DNA from: a virus
IMG/VR virus record: IMGVR_UViG_3300048011_000479
Location: 1-61,702 of that record
Length of the DNA stretch: 61,702 nt
Direction: 5' to 3' (one strand)
Shown here: positions 48,217 through 55,163 of the stretch, in pieces
Layout of the letters: every line of letters starts with the position of its first letter
Position numbering within the stretch: the stretch's first letter is position 1
Notes under the pieces: model-generated
Database searches by the model: none
Seen by the model: the letters and a program-made list of their open reading frames with translations, nothing else
Told to the model about the DNA's origin: nothing
Translations under genes and position numbers: made by a program

Positions 48217-49982
48217 TTAAAATTAAAGACTTAACAGTAAAAAACTTTATGAGTGTGGGCAATCAGACCCAGGCTGTAGACTTTAACAGAGAAAAATTAA
48301 CTCTTGTTCTTGGTGAAAACTTAGATCAAGGTGGCGACGACAGCGGAAGTCGTAATGGTACAGGTAAAACAACAATTATCAATGCATTAAGTTATGCAAT
48401 GTACGGCAAAGCTCTTACAAATATTAGAGCAAACAACCTTATTAATAAAACAAACTCAAAAGGTATGGTTGTTAGCTTAGATTTTGAAAAAGACGGTAAT
48501 CAATATCGATTAGAACGAGGACGTTCTCCTACTTTCTTTAAATTTTATATTAATAACGAAGAACAAGTAGAAGACGAATCGCAAGGTGACAGTCGCAAAA
48601 CACAAGAATACCTAAATGATTTGTTAGGTATGTCGCATGACATGTTCAAACACATTGTTGCGCTGAATACCTATTCAGAACCGTTCCTTGCAATGCGACA
48701 AAACGATCAACGTGCTATTATTGAACAGTTGCTAGGTATTACTATACTGTCTGAGAAGGCAGAAAACTTAAAAGAACAAGTTCGTAATACAAAAGACGCT
48801 ATTACACAAGAAACTCTTAAGATTGAGGCTATACAAACTGCTAATAGTAAAATTGAAACTACTATTACTAGTCTACAAAGTAATCAAAAGGCTTGGCTTG
48901 CAAAACGCAGTACTGATACTATTAAATTAAAAGAAGCAATCGACGAGTTAGAACACTTAGACATTGAAAAAGAACTGAATTTGCATGAACAGTTATCTAA
49001 CTGGACTGAGCTTAATACAGCAATTACTGCTCTTAATAAAGAAAAAAGCACACTAGACTCTGCACTATTACGTGCAACCAAAAGTGTCGAAAAAGCAGAA
49101 AAAGACATTGCTGATTTAGATGATGCTACTTGTTATACATGTGGACAGGAACTACATGCAGACAAAAAAGCTGAAATTGAAACACGAAAATCAAAAGAAT
49201 TAACTGATGCAATAGCATATCAAACTGAAGTTGCTGGCAAGTTAGAAGAAGTAATAAAAGCACTTGACGAAATTGGTGATATCAACGGCAAGCCTAATAC
49301 TTACTACGAAACTGCTAAAGAGGCATATGAACATAGACAAAATGTTGACAGTTTAAAACAAGCATGGGAAACTAAAAAATCTGAAGAAGATCCTTATCAA
49401 ACACAGATTGATGAACTAACTGCTAGTGCTATACAAGAAATTAACTGGGATAGCGTAAACGAACTTACTAATCTAAAAGAACACCAAGAGTTCTTGCTCA
49501 AGTTGCTAACAAACAAAGATAGCTTTATTCGCAAGAAGATTATTGAGCAAAATCTAGCATATCTAAACAATAGACTTACATATTATCTTGACAAACTAGG
49601 TTTACCGCATCAAGTACTGTTCCAAAACGATTTAAATGTTGAAATTACACAACTAGGACAAGACTTAGACTTTGATAACCTGTCACGTGGTGAGCGCAAC
49701 AGACTTATCTTAGGGCTGAGCTTTGCATTCCGCGATGTTTGGGAAAGTCTGTATCAGAATATCAACTTGTTGTTTATCGACGAGCTTATTGACAGTGGAA
49801 TGGACACTGCTGGTGTAGAAGGTGCGTTGAGTGTTCTCAAGAAAATTGCACGTGAGCGTGAGAAAAACATTTTCTTAATCTCACACAAAGATGAACTAGT
49901 AGGTAGAGTCAACACAATCCTTAAAGTTATTAAGGAAAACGGCTTTACATCATATGAAAACGATTTAGAAGTAATAGAATGA
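48213..49982 (+). CDS. 46: Recombination endonuclease subunit gp46 (Rad50/SbcC-like)
   Basis: The 589-aa SMC-like ATPase has Walker A in GSRNGTGKTT (45-54), a coiled-coil middle, a zinc-hook CYTCG at about 306-310, the ABC signature LSRGERNR near 489, Walker B LLFIDEL near 518 and an ISHKDEL switch near the end. T4 gp46 is 560 aa, so it is full length. It pairs with gp47 in end resection and recombination-dependent replication. Its start codon overlaps the gp47 stop, and the next small gene overlaps its own stop. Confidence 0.96.
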   Translation: MIKIKDLTVKNFMSVGNQTQAVDFNREKLTLVLGENLDQGGDDSGSRNGTGKTTIINALSYAMYGKALTNIRANNLINKTNSKGMVVSLDFEKDGNQYRLERGRSPTFFKFYINNEEQVEDESQGDSRKTQEYLNDLLGMSHDMFKHIVALNTYSEPFLAMRQNDQRAIIEQLLGITILSEKAENLKEQVRNTKDAITQETLKIEAIQTANSKIETTITSLQSNQKAWLAKRSTDTIKLKEAIDELEHLDIEKELNLHEQLSNWTELNTAITALNKEKSTLDSALLRATKSVEKAEKDIADLDDATCYTCGQELHADKKAEIETRKSKELTDAIAYQTEVAGKLEEVIKALDEIGDINGKPNTYYETAKEAYEHRQNVDSLKQAWETKKSEEDPYQTQIDELTASAIQEINWDSVNELTNLKEHQEFLLKLLTNKDSFIRKKIIEQNLAYLNNRLTYYLDKLGLPHQVLFQNDLNVEITQLGQDLDFDNLSRGERNRLILGLSFAFRDVWESLYQNINLLFIDELIDSGMDTAGVEGALSVLKKIAREREKNIFLISHKDELVGRVNTILKVIKENGFTSYENDLEVIE

Positions 49983-50188
49983 TTGATGACGATACACATG
50001 ACAAGCTAACAAAAGCCTACATGGAGTATTTTAAGGCAAGCGAGGCGTATGAGTCGCGCAAGTCACACAGGACACACGCAGCCAGCAGACGTTGGTTGCG
50101 TGAAATTCGTAAACTTGCAAAAAAACGTATGGACGAAATCCACAACGACTACACCGCCAAGAAAGAGGCTGAAAAACAAGGCAAATAA
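49979..50188 (+). CDS. Small basic unknown protein (69 aa)
   Basis: A 69-aa, helix-rich protein, charged throughout (LTKAYMEYFKASEAYESRK, RRWLREIRKLAKKRMDEI). It overlaps gp46 as ATGA, so it is made together with the 46/47 complex. Net basic charge would permit nucleic-acid binding, but no domain is recognised. A longer ORF in another frame at 50049-50231 is a shadow. Confidence 0.65.
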   Translation: MIDDDTHDKLTKAYMEYFKASEAYESRKSHRTHAASRRWLREIRKLAKKRMDEIHNDYTAKKEAEKQGK

Positions 50189-50199
50189 TAAGTACATTC

Positions 50200-50649
50200 A
50201 TGCAGTGGACTTATCAAGGAAAAACAATTGACACAATACCAGACGAGTATGAAGGCTTTGTTTATCTTATTACAAATACCACTACAGGCCAAAAATACGT
50301 AGGCAAAAAACTAGCAAAATTTAAAACTACTAAGCCACCTCTAAAAGGCAAGAAAAATAAAAGACGCGGTTACAAAGAAAGCGATTGGAAGACTTACTGG
50401 GGATCCAGTGATAGGCTAAACGCAGATGTAGCAGCACTAGGCGAAGAACACTTCACAAGAGAAATATTATACCTATGTAAAGGTAGGGGCGAAATGTCCT
50501 ACATAGAGGCAAGAGAACAGTTTGATCGCAGAGTACTTGAAACTGATGATTACTACAATGGTATCATTAATGTTAGAGTAGGCGGATCAGACAAACTCAA
50601 ACAGGCATTGCTAGAACATCACATCCAGGCAAAACAATCCAACACTTAA
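50200..50649 (+). CDS. GIY-YIG-family nuclease-like protein
   Basis: The 149-aa product has a GIY-YIG-type N-terminus: GFVYLITNTTTGQKYVGKK at about 19-37, where GIY is VYL and YIG is YVG. KTYWGSS and EHFTREIL follow, with a Glu-rich motif later (EMSYIEAREQ). Such domains cut DNA and occur in homing and repair nucleases. No intron or split gene is seen next to it, so it may be a free-standing nuclease or a domesticated one. It is the last gene before the 575-base noncoding gap. Confidence 0.75.
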   Translation: MQWTYQGKTIDTIPDEYEGFVYLITNTTTGQKYVGKKLAKFKTTKPPLKGKKNKRRGYKESDWKTYWGSSDRLNADVAALGEEHFTREILYLCKGRGEMSYIEAREQFDRRVLETDDYYNGIINVRVGGSDKLKQALLEHHIQAKQSNT

Positions 50650-51092
50650 GGTTGGCGGGCCAGTTCGAAAATACCGCTGTGGAAAAAGCTAGGGTGATAC
50701 CTGCACACGTAACATACTGATTGACTACCCAGAGGTAGGAAGCCATCAAACAAATTGGGCTCACTAGTTGGTATAGATAGATTGTTGGCTGTCGAAAAAC
50801 ACAAACACAGTACATAAAAACTCTTTAGCAATAGGAACGAAGCGAGAGGTAATGTATTATATAGATAGCATTAACCTAGTTAATGTATTCTTTATGTTAC
50901 ATATGTCGACGTAGGTTGGGAAAGGTCAGAGCCCATTGTACTTTGTGTATAAACAATTACCTACTTCCAAGTCTCGGCTGTGACGAACTCACATGAAGCT
51001 AATTTTGAGACAGGCTGGAACCGTAACAGGTTCCGTCTGACTGAAACAATCTACATGAAACTTAGACGCATTACATTCGTAATGCGTTTTTT
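50650..51092 (+). ncRNA. Candidate structured noncoding RNA ending in an intrinsic terminator
   Basis: No convincing protein gene fits in 50650-51224, unlike the rest of this compact genome. Hairpins are dense: CTACC-CAGA-GGTAG at about 50726-50739; GTCTC 50971-50975 with GAGAC 51007-51011, enclosing TGTGA/TCACA (50979-50993); GGAACC 51017-51022 with GGTTCC 51029-51034; and a final ACGCATTAC/GTAATGCGT stem plus T run (51066-51092). A long-range 7-bp pair joins TGGGCTC 50756-50762 and GAGCCCA 50929-50935. AACCTA 50873-50878 can pair with TAGGTT 50912-50917, in competition with GTAGG 50911-50915 and CCTAC 50960-50964. The 5' end and promoter are not identified. The alternative is a long untranslated tail. 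Confidence 0.5.
51066..51092 (+). terminator. Rho-independent terminator
   Basis: A perfect 9-bp stem (ACGCATTAC / GTAATGCGT) with an ATTC loop followed by a T run. It ends the GIY-YIG/ncRNA unit. Confidence 0.9.
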
Positions 51093-51159
51093 CATATATA
51101 ATCACTTCTATCACGCATAATTAAATACGAAGTAAGTAGTTTGAGCGTTAGCGAAAACT

Positions 51160-51178
51160 TTATTCGCACAGCGAATAA
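51160..51178. repeat. 8-bp inverted repeat next to a late promoter
   Basis: TTATTCGC (51160-51167), ACA, GCGAATAA (51171-51178) is a perfect inverted repeat that ends exactly where the late box CATAAATA begins. It has no T run, so it is not a typical terminator. Confidence 0.75.
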
Positions 51179-51186
51179 CATAAATA
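51179..51186 (+). promoter_or_regulatory. T4-type late promoter box (CATAAATA)
   Basis: CATAAATA lies 38 bases before ATG 51225. The gene it fronts is virion-like and has AAGGAT (51209-51214) as ribosome site. Confidence 0.65.
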
Positions 51187-51224
51187 TACTTAACAATACA
51201 TCTTTAATAAGGATAACTCAGAAA

Positions 51225-51914
51225 ATGCGTGTACAAGACATAATTGCGGAAAACAAAGAATTAGATGAAGCTCCTGTTGGACTACTAAAGCAAGTAGGAC
51301 GTAAAATAGGTGCAAAAGCAGCTGGTGCTATTGGCATGAAAGGCACAGCAGCTAAATTAAGTGGTGCTGCCGAAGCTGGTGACGAAGCAAGACAACTTAG
51401 TGTTGCTCTTAAGGGATATGCTGGCAAAACTGGTATTAATTTAAAACAAATGCAAGGTCCGCAACTTGCAGCATTTTTAAAGTCTAAAGGTTATCCTAAC
51501 ATGCATCTTAAGGGTGTACAAGGTATTATGACGCCTAAGCAACAAGATCAAGCAATTATGACAGCAGTACAGGATGCTAATAAAGCTGGAGGAGATACTA
51601 CAGTAGGTACTAGTAGTGCCCCTGCACAACCAAGCGCACCGGGTGCCGCTGGCGCGGCTAAAGGGCAAGGCACTAGTGTTGCTGGTAAGCCTACTAGCCC
51701 GCAAGTAGACAAAAACAAAGATGGTAAAGACGATGCAACTGGTGAGCCAATGGGCGCAGTTGATGCAAACAAGGATGGTAAGGACGACAACACTGGTAAA
51801 GTTATTCCAATGCCTAAAGCAAGTGCAGCAGCAAAAGGTATTCCTGCAGATTTACAAAAACAACTTGATGCACTGTCTCCAACAGAGAAAAAAGTATTGG
51901 CAGGAGCTCTATAA
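51225..51914 (+). CDS. Probable virion protein with calcium-loop motifs (229 aa)
   Basis: From ATG 51225 the protein has 229 residues. The N-terminus is a charged helix, followed by a Gly/Ala-rich segment (GRKIGAKAAGAIGMKG), and the C-terminal third has two loops of the type D-x-N-x-D-G-x-D-D (VDKNKDGKDDATG; VDANKDGKDDNTG), which resemble the calcium loops of thrombospondin type-3 and dockerin-like repeats. A long ORF version from 51141 is less likely because it would pass through the late promoter. Its stop overlaps the next start as TAATG. It may be an internal or injected virion protein, by inference. Confidence 0.6.
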   Translation: MRVQDIIAENKELDEAPVGLLKQVGRKIGAKAAGAIGMKGTAAKLSGAAEAGDEARQLSVALKGYAGKTGINLKQMQGPQLAAFLKSKGYPNMHLKGVQGIMTPKQQDQAIMTAVQDANKAGGDTTVGTSSAPAQPSAPGAAGAAKGQGTSVAGKPTSPQVDKNKDGKDDATGEPMGAVDANKDGKDDNTGKVIPMPKASAAAKGIPADLQKQLDALSPTEKKVLAGAL

Positions 51915-53983
51915 TGAAACTACAAGAAGTAACAGGTTATAATTCACGTACAGCACAGATATTAACTGAAGGTTATCAAGACCTAACAGAAAGCCAAGTA
52001 TTATACTTAGGCAAGTTTGAAAAAGAACTTTGGCCACTAGTTGAACAATATACTAAACTTGCAGAAGCAGAACTTACAGCAGATCAAATTAAAGATATCT
52101 TTAATGGTGCAGAACAAGTTGCAATGGACAGTGGAGACAATAAAACTGTTGCTGGTAAAGTTGGCGCAGGTGCATTAGCAGCAGCAAAACTTCCAGTAGA
52201 CATTGCTAAAAAGGTTGATGCAAAAATTAATGAACTAGGACGCATGGCACAAAATGCAGGTCCTATTAAAAATGCAGATCAAAAGTTCGAAGATCTTAAA
52301 AAACAAATTACAGCAAACAACAGCGACAGTAAAATTGTACAAGGCATTCAAAAGATCAGTGACTGGGCAAAAGAAAATCCAGGCAAGGCTTCACTAGCAG
52401 TAGGTATTTTAACTACTATGGCAGCATTTGCAGGTGGTCCTGCAGGTGGTGCAGCAGCAGGTTTAATTCTACGTGCTTCGAAAGATTTATTACAAGGTGA
52501 AAAACTTTCAACAGCAGTAGGCAAATCAATCAAGACTGGTGTTTATGGTGCTCTTGCTGGTATGGCATTCAAAGAACTTACAGATAATGTTGTTGACAAC
52601 ATTGCAAGTGCGCAAAACGCAGAACTAGATGCAATGGAAGCAGCAATGAAAGCAGAAAACTTCCAAAATGCAAAAGCAGATTTGTTTGCTGATCTAGGAA
52701 TGGACGTTGATGCATTAGACGGTGCAAGTAGAATGAGAATGAGTGGTAACTTAAATGCGTTTAACTATTCATACGATACTGTTATTCCACCAGATATGAT
52801 GTCACAGTATAACGCTCTTGAAGCTGCAATGGACGGTGCAAAATCATTTAGTCCAGAACATTATGCTGCGGCAGCTAAGTTCCACGACTTTATGGGACAA
52901 CTAGTAAACAATCCTGAAGCAAAGAATTTAACAGCAGCCTGGGACGCATTAAAAGAAATTCCCAAAGATAGCCTTTCAATAGGTAATTTAGAAACATTAA
53001 TTGCACAAAGCGAATCAGGTGATGAAGTTTTAAAAGCTATTATGGATGCAGGCGGTGCAACCGCAGCAGTAGCACAAGGTGCTTTACAAACTGTTGATGA
53101 TAATGCTAAAAAAGCACAAACAGCAAAGCCAGTTGATCCAGAAATTAAAGACCAACTTGAATTAGACTTAAAAGGTGGTAAAAATCCTAATGAATCACTA
53201 TCAATGGAAGAACGTTTTGAATTGTATCTTGCAGAAGCAGACCCTGCACAAGGTGAATTACCATTAGACAATCCTAATTCACTAGGCGCAAAATTAAAGC
53301 GTGGCGCTAAAGGACTTGCAGGCAAAGCAGCAGGCGCAGTTAAAGGTGCTGCTAGTTCAGCAGCAGGTGCAGTTAAACAAGGTGCTAAAGATTTAGGTAA
53401 CAAAGTAACTGCTAACAAGTTAATGAAAACTTGGAAGTCAATGGGAGAGCCACTAGATAGCGGAAGTATTGCTAATATTTTACAAGACGCAGGAATGAGT
53501 GACGAGCAAATTAAATCTATTGGACAAACACAGTCAGTAGAACTAACACCAAATGCGCAAGATACTGCACAAACAGAACCAGATGCACAAGATAATGCGC
53601 AAACTTCTGCACCTAATGATGCAGATGGTGACGGCAAAGATGATACTACAGGCAAACCAGTTGCTAAGAAAGCACCAGCAGTTAAAGACGGTCCAATTGA
53701 AAAAGGTACTGTGATTAACAAAGGTGGCAAAGACTATGAATGGGCAGGAGCTCTTTGGATTGATGCTGCAACTAAGAAACCATTAGGTGTACAAGCAAGT
53801 TATGATATGGGATTACCTAATCCTAAATTTACTGCTATTATTAATGCGGCTAAGAAAGATCCTGAATTAGCAAAACTAATTAAAGCACAACTTACTTCTA
53901 AGGGTGTTAAAGCTGGAACTGCTGATGCAGCAAAAGCAGCAACCGCAGGTGTTAAAGGAACTGAAAAACTTAAAACTGCCTAG
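51914..53983 (+). CDS. Probable virion protein with membrane-like glycine segment (689 aa)
   Basis: The 689-aa product is mostly helical and Ala-rich. At about 155-190 there is a hydrophobic, glycine-zipper-like stretch (LAVGILTTMAAFAGGPAGGA) that could enter a membrane. A second Gly/Ala/Lys segment lies near 455-500. A calcium-type loop (DADGDGKDDTTG) near 575 repeats the motif of the preceding gene. The last part has KDYEWAGALWIDAATKKPLG, a pattern I have seen in phage structural proteins. Coupled to the 229-aa gene (TAATG). Injection or internal head function is a guess. Its stop codon overlaps the stop of the opposing minus-strand frame. Confidence 0.6.
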   Translation: MKLQEVTGYNSRTAQILTEGYQDLTESQVLYLGKFEKELWPLVEQYTKLAEAELTADQIKDIFNGAEQVAMDSGDNKTVAGKVGAGALAAAKLPVDIAKKVDAKINELGRMAQNAGPIKNADQKFEDLKKQITANNSDSKIVQGIQKISDWAKENPGKASLAVGILTTMAAFAGGPAGGAAAGLILRASKDLLQGEKLSTAVGKSIKTGVYGALAGMAFKELTDNVVDNIASAQNAELDAMEAAMKAENFQNAKADLFADLGMDVDALDGASRMRMSGNLNAFNYSYDTVIPPDMMSQYNALEAAMDGAKSFSPEHYAAAAKFHDFMGQLVNNPEAKNLTAAWDALKEIPKDSLSIGNLETLIAQSESGDEVLKAIMDAGGATAAVAQGALQTVDDNAKKAQTAKPVDPEIKDQLELDLKGGKNPNESLSMEERFELYLAEADPAQGELPLDNPNSLGAKLKRGAKGLAGKAAGAVKGAASSAAGAVKQGAKDLGNKVTANKLMKTWKSMGEPLDSGSIANILQDAGMSDEQIKSIGQTQSVELTPNAQDTAQTEPDAQDNAQTSAPNDADGDGKDDTTGKPVAKKAPAVKDGPIEKGTVINKGGKDYEWAGALWIDAATKKPLGVQASYDMGLPNPKFTAIINAAKKDPELAKLIKAQLTSKGVKAGTADAAKAATAGVKGTEKLKTA

Positions 53984-54210
53984 AAATAAGGCATTTGAGT
54001 TTTCTTAGTAATCTCAAAGTTTTCCTCGACCATTTTTCCTATTATTTCACGTTCTTCGTGGCCAAGGTAATATGCTTCTTCGTAAGTAAGGCCTCCACGC
54101 ATGTGCCAACATAATTTAGTTAAATCTAACTTAAATTGCTTGCACTCTTGTTCGAGGACCTTTACTTCTGCTAGGATCTCTGGGACGGTCCACGTCAGGA
54201 TCCTTATTCG
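53980..54210 (-). CDS. -1 frame extension of the gp26-like gene (frameshift product C-terminus)
   Basis: This frame has no ATG, GTG or TTG start before an internal Met, yet it encodes a protein-like 76 residues: TWTVPEILAEVKVLEQEC, LTKLCWHMRGGLTYEEAYYL and ENFEITKKTQMPYF. It is exactly in the -1 frame relative to gp26-like and continues from the T_TTT_TTC slip site two codons before that gene's stop. A -1 shift would give a 369-aa fusion. The alternative is separate translation from CTG 54198. Similar small proteins after gp26 occur in marine T4-like phages, to my recollection. Its TAG stop shares bases with the TAG of the opposing 689-aa gene. Confidence 0.65.
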   Translation of the reverse strand, partial: RIRILTWTVPEILAEVKVLEQECKQFKLDLTKLCWHMRGGLTYEEAYYLGHEEREIIGKMVEENFEITKKTQMPYF

Positions 54211-54216
54211 AAAAAA
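54174..54216 (-). promoter_or_regulatory. Programmed -1 frameshift site: T_TTT_TTC and hairpin
   Basis: Minus strand: T TTT TTC at 54216-54210 in the gp26-like frame, then GAATAA (six bases, containing the stop), then a hairpin at 54203-54174: GGATC/GATCC, CTG/CAG and ACG/CGT pairs with small bulges and a TGGAC loop. Slip site, spacing and stem match the usual -1 frameshift arrangement. Confidence 0.7.
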
Positions 54217-55088
54217 TTCGATTGATCAAACGTAATTGGTACTTCGTATGTAGTAGGAACACCTTTTTCAATTTCTTCTGGTGTTGCTTCTGCTGTTAAT
54301 GGTTTAATTGCAAACTTTTCTCTTTCACCTTCAAGATGTTTTTGTACTTTATTAAAGAATTGTTTGTCTGCATTTTTTATAAAATCAAGAATATGGTTGT
54401 GATCGCTTACAATAATAGGCTCTTCGTTTTCATCTAGTTGAGATAATTTTATCGATACAACACCTTTAGTCATCATATCAACTGTTAAATCAGTTAGCTT
54501 TGCAAAACTGTTAGTAAACGCCTGAAGTTTGTCTTCTTCTGTAATTTTATCGTCATTAACAATATTAAAAATTCTTTGTTCTTCAAATGTTTTTAATGCG
54601 CCTTGTGTAAATTCTTTATACGATAACGGTCTAAGATTGATTTGCATTTCAGGCATCATTACTGAGTTTGAATATTCTACATTAGAAAACGTGTCTAGCA
54701 AGTCTCTTAAATTTACCTGCATTTCTTTTTCTTCACCTGTAACTGGTGTTTTAATACTTAATGTCATAAATTCACCGTATGTAGCAAGTCTAATTGCAAT
54801 CAAACATACATCGAGATCTATACTAGGCATATTCCAAGCATCTTTAATTGCCGGAATACAACTTTGAATTACGTCAACTGTTGCTTGTCCGTTGAGCAAT
54901 GCATCTGGGGTTTTAAAAAGTAGTTCATCTTTAGCAGTCATTGAATAAATTGCAACTTCACCATTTTCGGGGTAATCAATTGCGCCTGCTGGATAGTATT
55001 TCCCTCCACTAGGTAAAGGAACATACAATTTTGGTTGGCGAAAGTACTTACTAAGTGGATTCGCCTGTTGGTTATTTTGTGACATCAT
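54204..55088 (-). CDS. 26: gp26-like baseplate/tail assembly protein (frameshift donor)
   Basis: The 294-aa protein matches the T4 baseplate protein family of gp26: PLPSGGKYYPAGAIDYP, IYSMTAKDELLFKTPDALLNG, IPAIKDAWNMPSIDLDVCLIAIRLATYG. T4 gp26 works in assembly of the baseplate hub. Here it stands just before, and divergent to, a tape-measure-like gene and ends in a slippery site with a frameshift product downstream, which makes a tail-assembly-chaperone role probable. Two ATGs (55088, 55085) are possible; GGAG fits both. A late promoter box (CATAAATA) lies at 55129-55136 on the minus strand. Confidence 0.8.
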   Translation of the reverse strand: MMSQNNQQANPLSKYFRQPKLYVPLPSGGKYYPAGAIDYPENGEVAIYSMTAKDELLFKTPDALLNGQATVDVIQSCIPAIKDAWNMPSIDLDVCLIAIRLATYGEFMTLSIKTPVTGEEKEMQVNLRDLLDTFSNVEYSNSVMMPEMQINLRPLSYKEFTQGALKTFEEQRIFNIVNDDKITEEDKLQAFTNSFAKLTDLTVDMMTKGVVSIKLSQLDENEEPIIVSDHNHILDFIKNADKQFFNKVQKHLEGEREKFAIKPLTAEATPEEIEKGVPTTYEVPITFDQSNFFE

Positions 55089-55096
55089 TTTCTCCG

Positions 55097-55104
55097 TATA
55101 AATA
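55097..55104 (+). promoter_or_regulatory. T4 late promoter box (TATAAATA)
   Basis: A perfect T4 late consensus 60 bases before the tape-measure-like gene at 55164. It points right while the gp26 promoter at 55129-55136 points left, so the two face each other. Confidence 0.75.
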
Positions 55105-55128
55105 CATTATATGAATATGTATCTCTTT

Positions 55129-55136
55129 TATTTATG
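55129..55136 (-). promoter_or_regulatory. T4-type late promoter box (CATAAATA, minus strand)
   Basis: CATAAATA on the minus strand, 41 bases before the gp26-like start. It faces the opposite late promoter at 55097. Confidence 0.65.
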
Positions 55137-55163
55137 TACGTATATAACTAGGATCTGAAAAGA

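Noticed and set aside
50597-50831. Minus-strand frames of 61-72 codons at 50597-50815 and 50646-50831
   Set aside because: No ribosome site, unusual amino-acid composition (Cys/Phe-rich) and partial overlap with the GIY-YIG gene. They look like chance frames in the noncoding stretch.
50650-51092. tRNA or group I intron in the gene-free stretch
   Set aside because: A GTTCGAA at about 50664 recalls a T-loop, but no 5-bp T-stem or cloverleaf forms around it. No P7/G-binding core or split gene is visible for an intron, despite the nearby GIY-YIG gene.
51141-51224. Upstream extension of the 229-aa gene to 51141
   Set aside because: It would read through the inverted repeat and late promoter and starts with a TTG lacking a ribosome site. 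ATG 51225 has a good site.
52861-53730. 289-codon minus-strand frame
   Set aside because: Lies wholly opposite the 689-aa gene, whose Ala-rich codons keep the other strand open. No ribosome site or recognisable domain.
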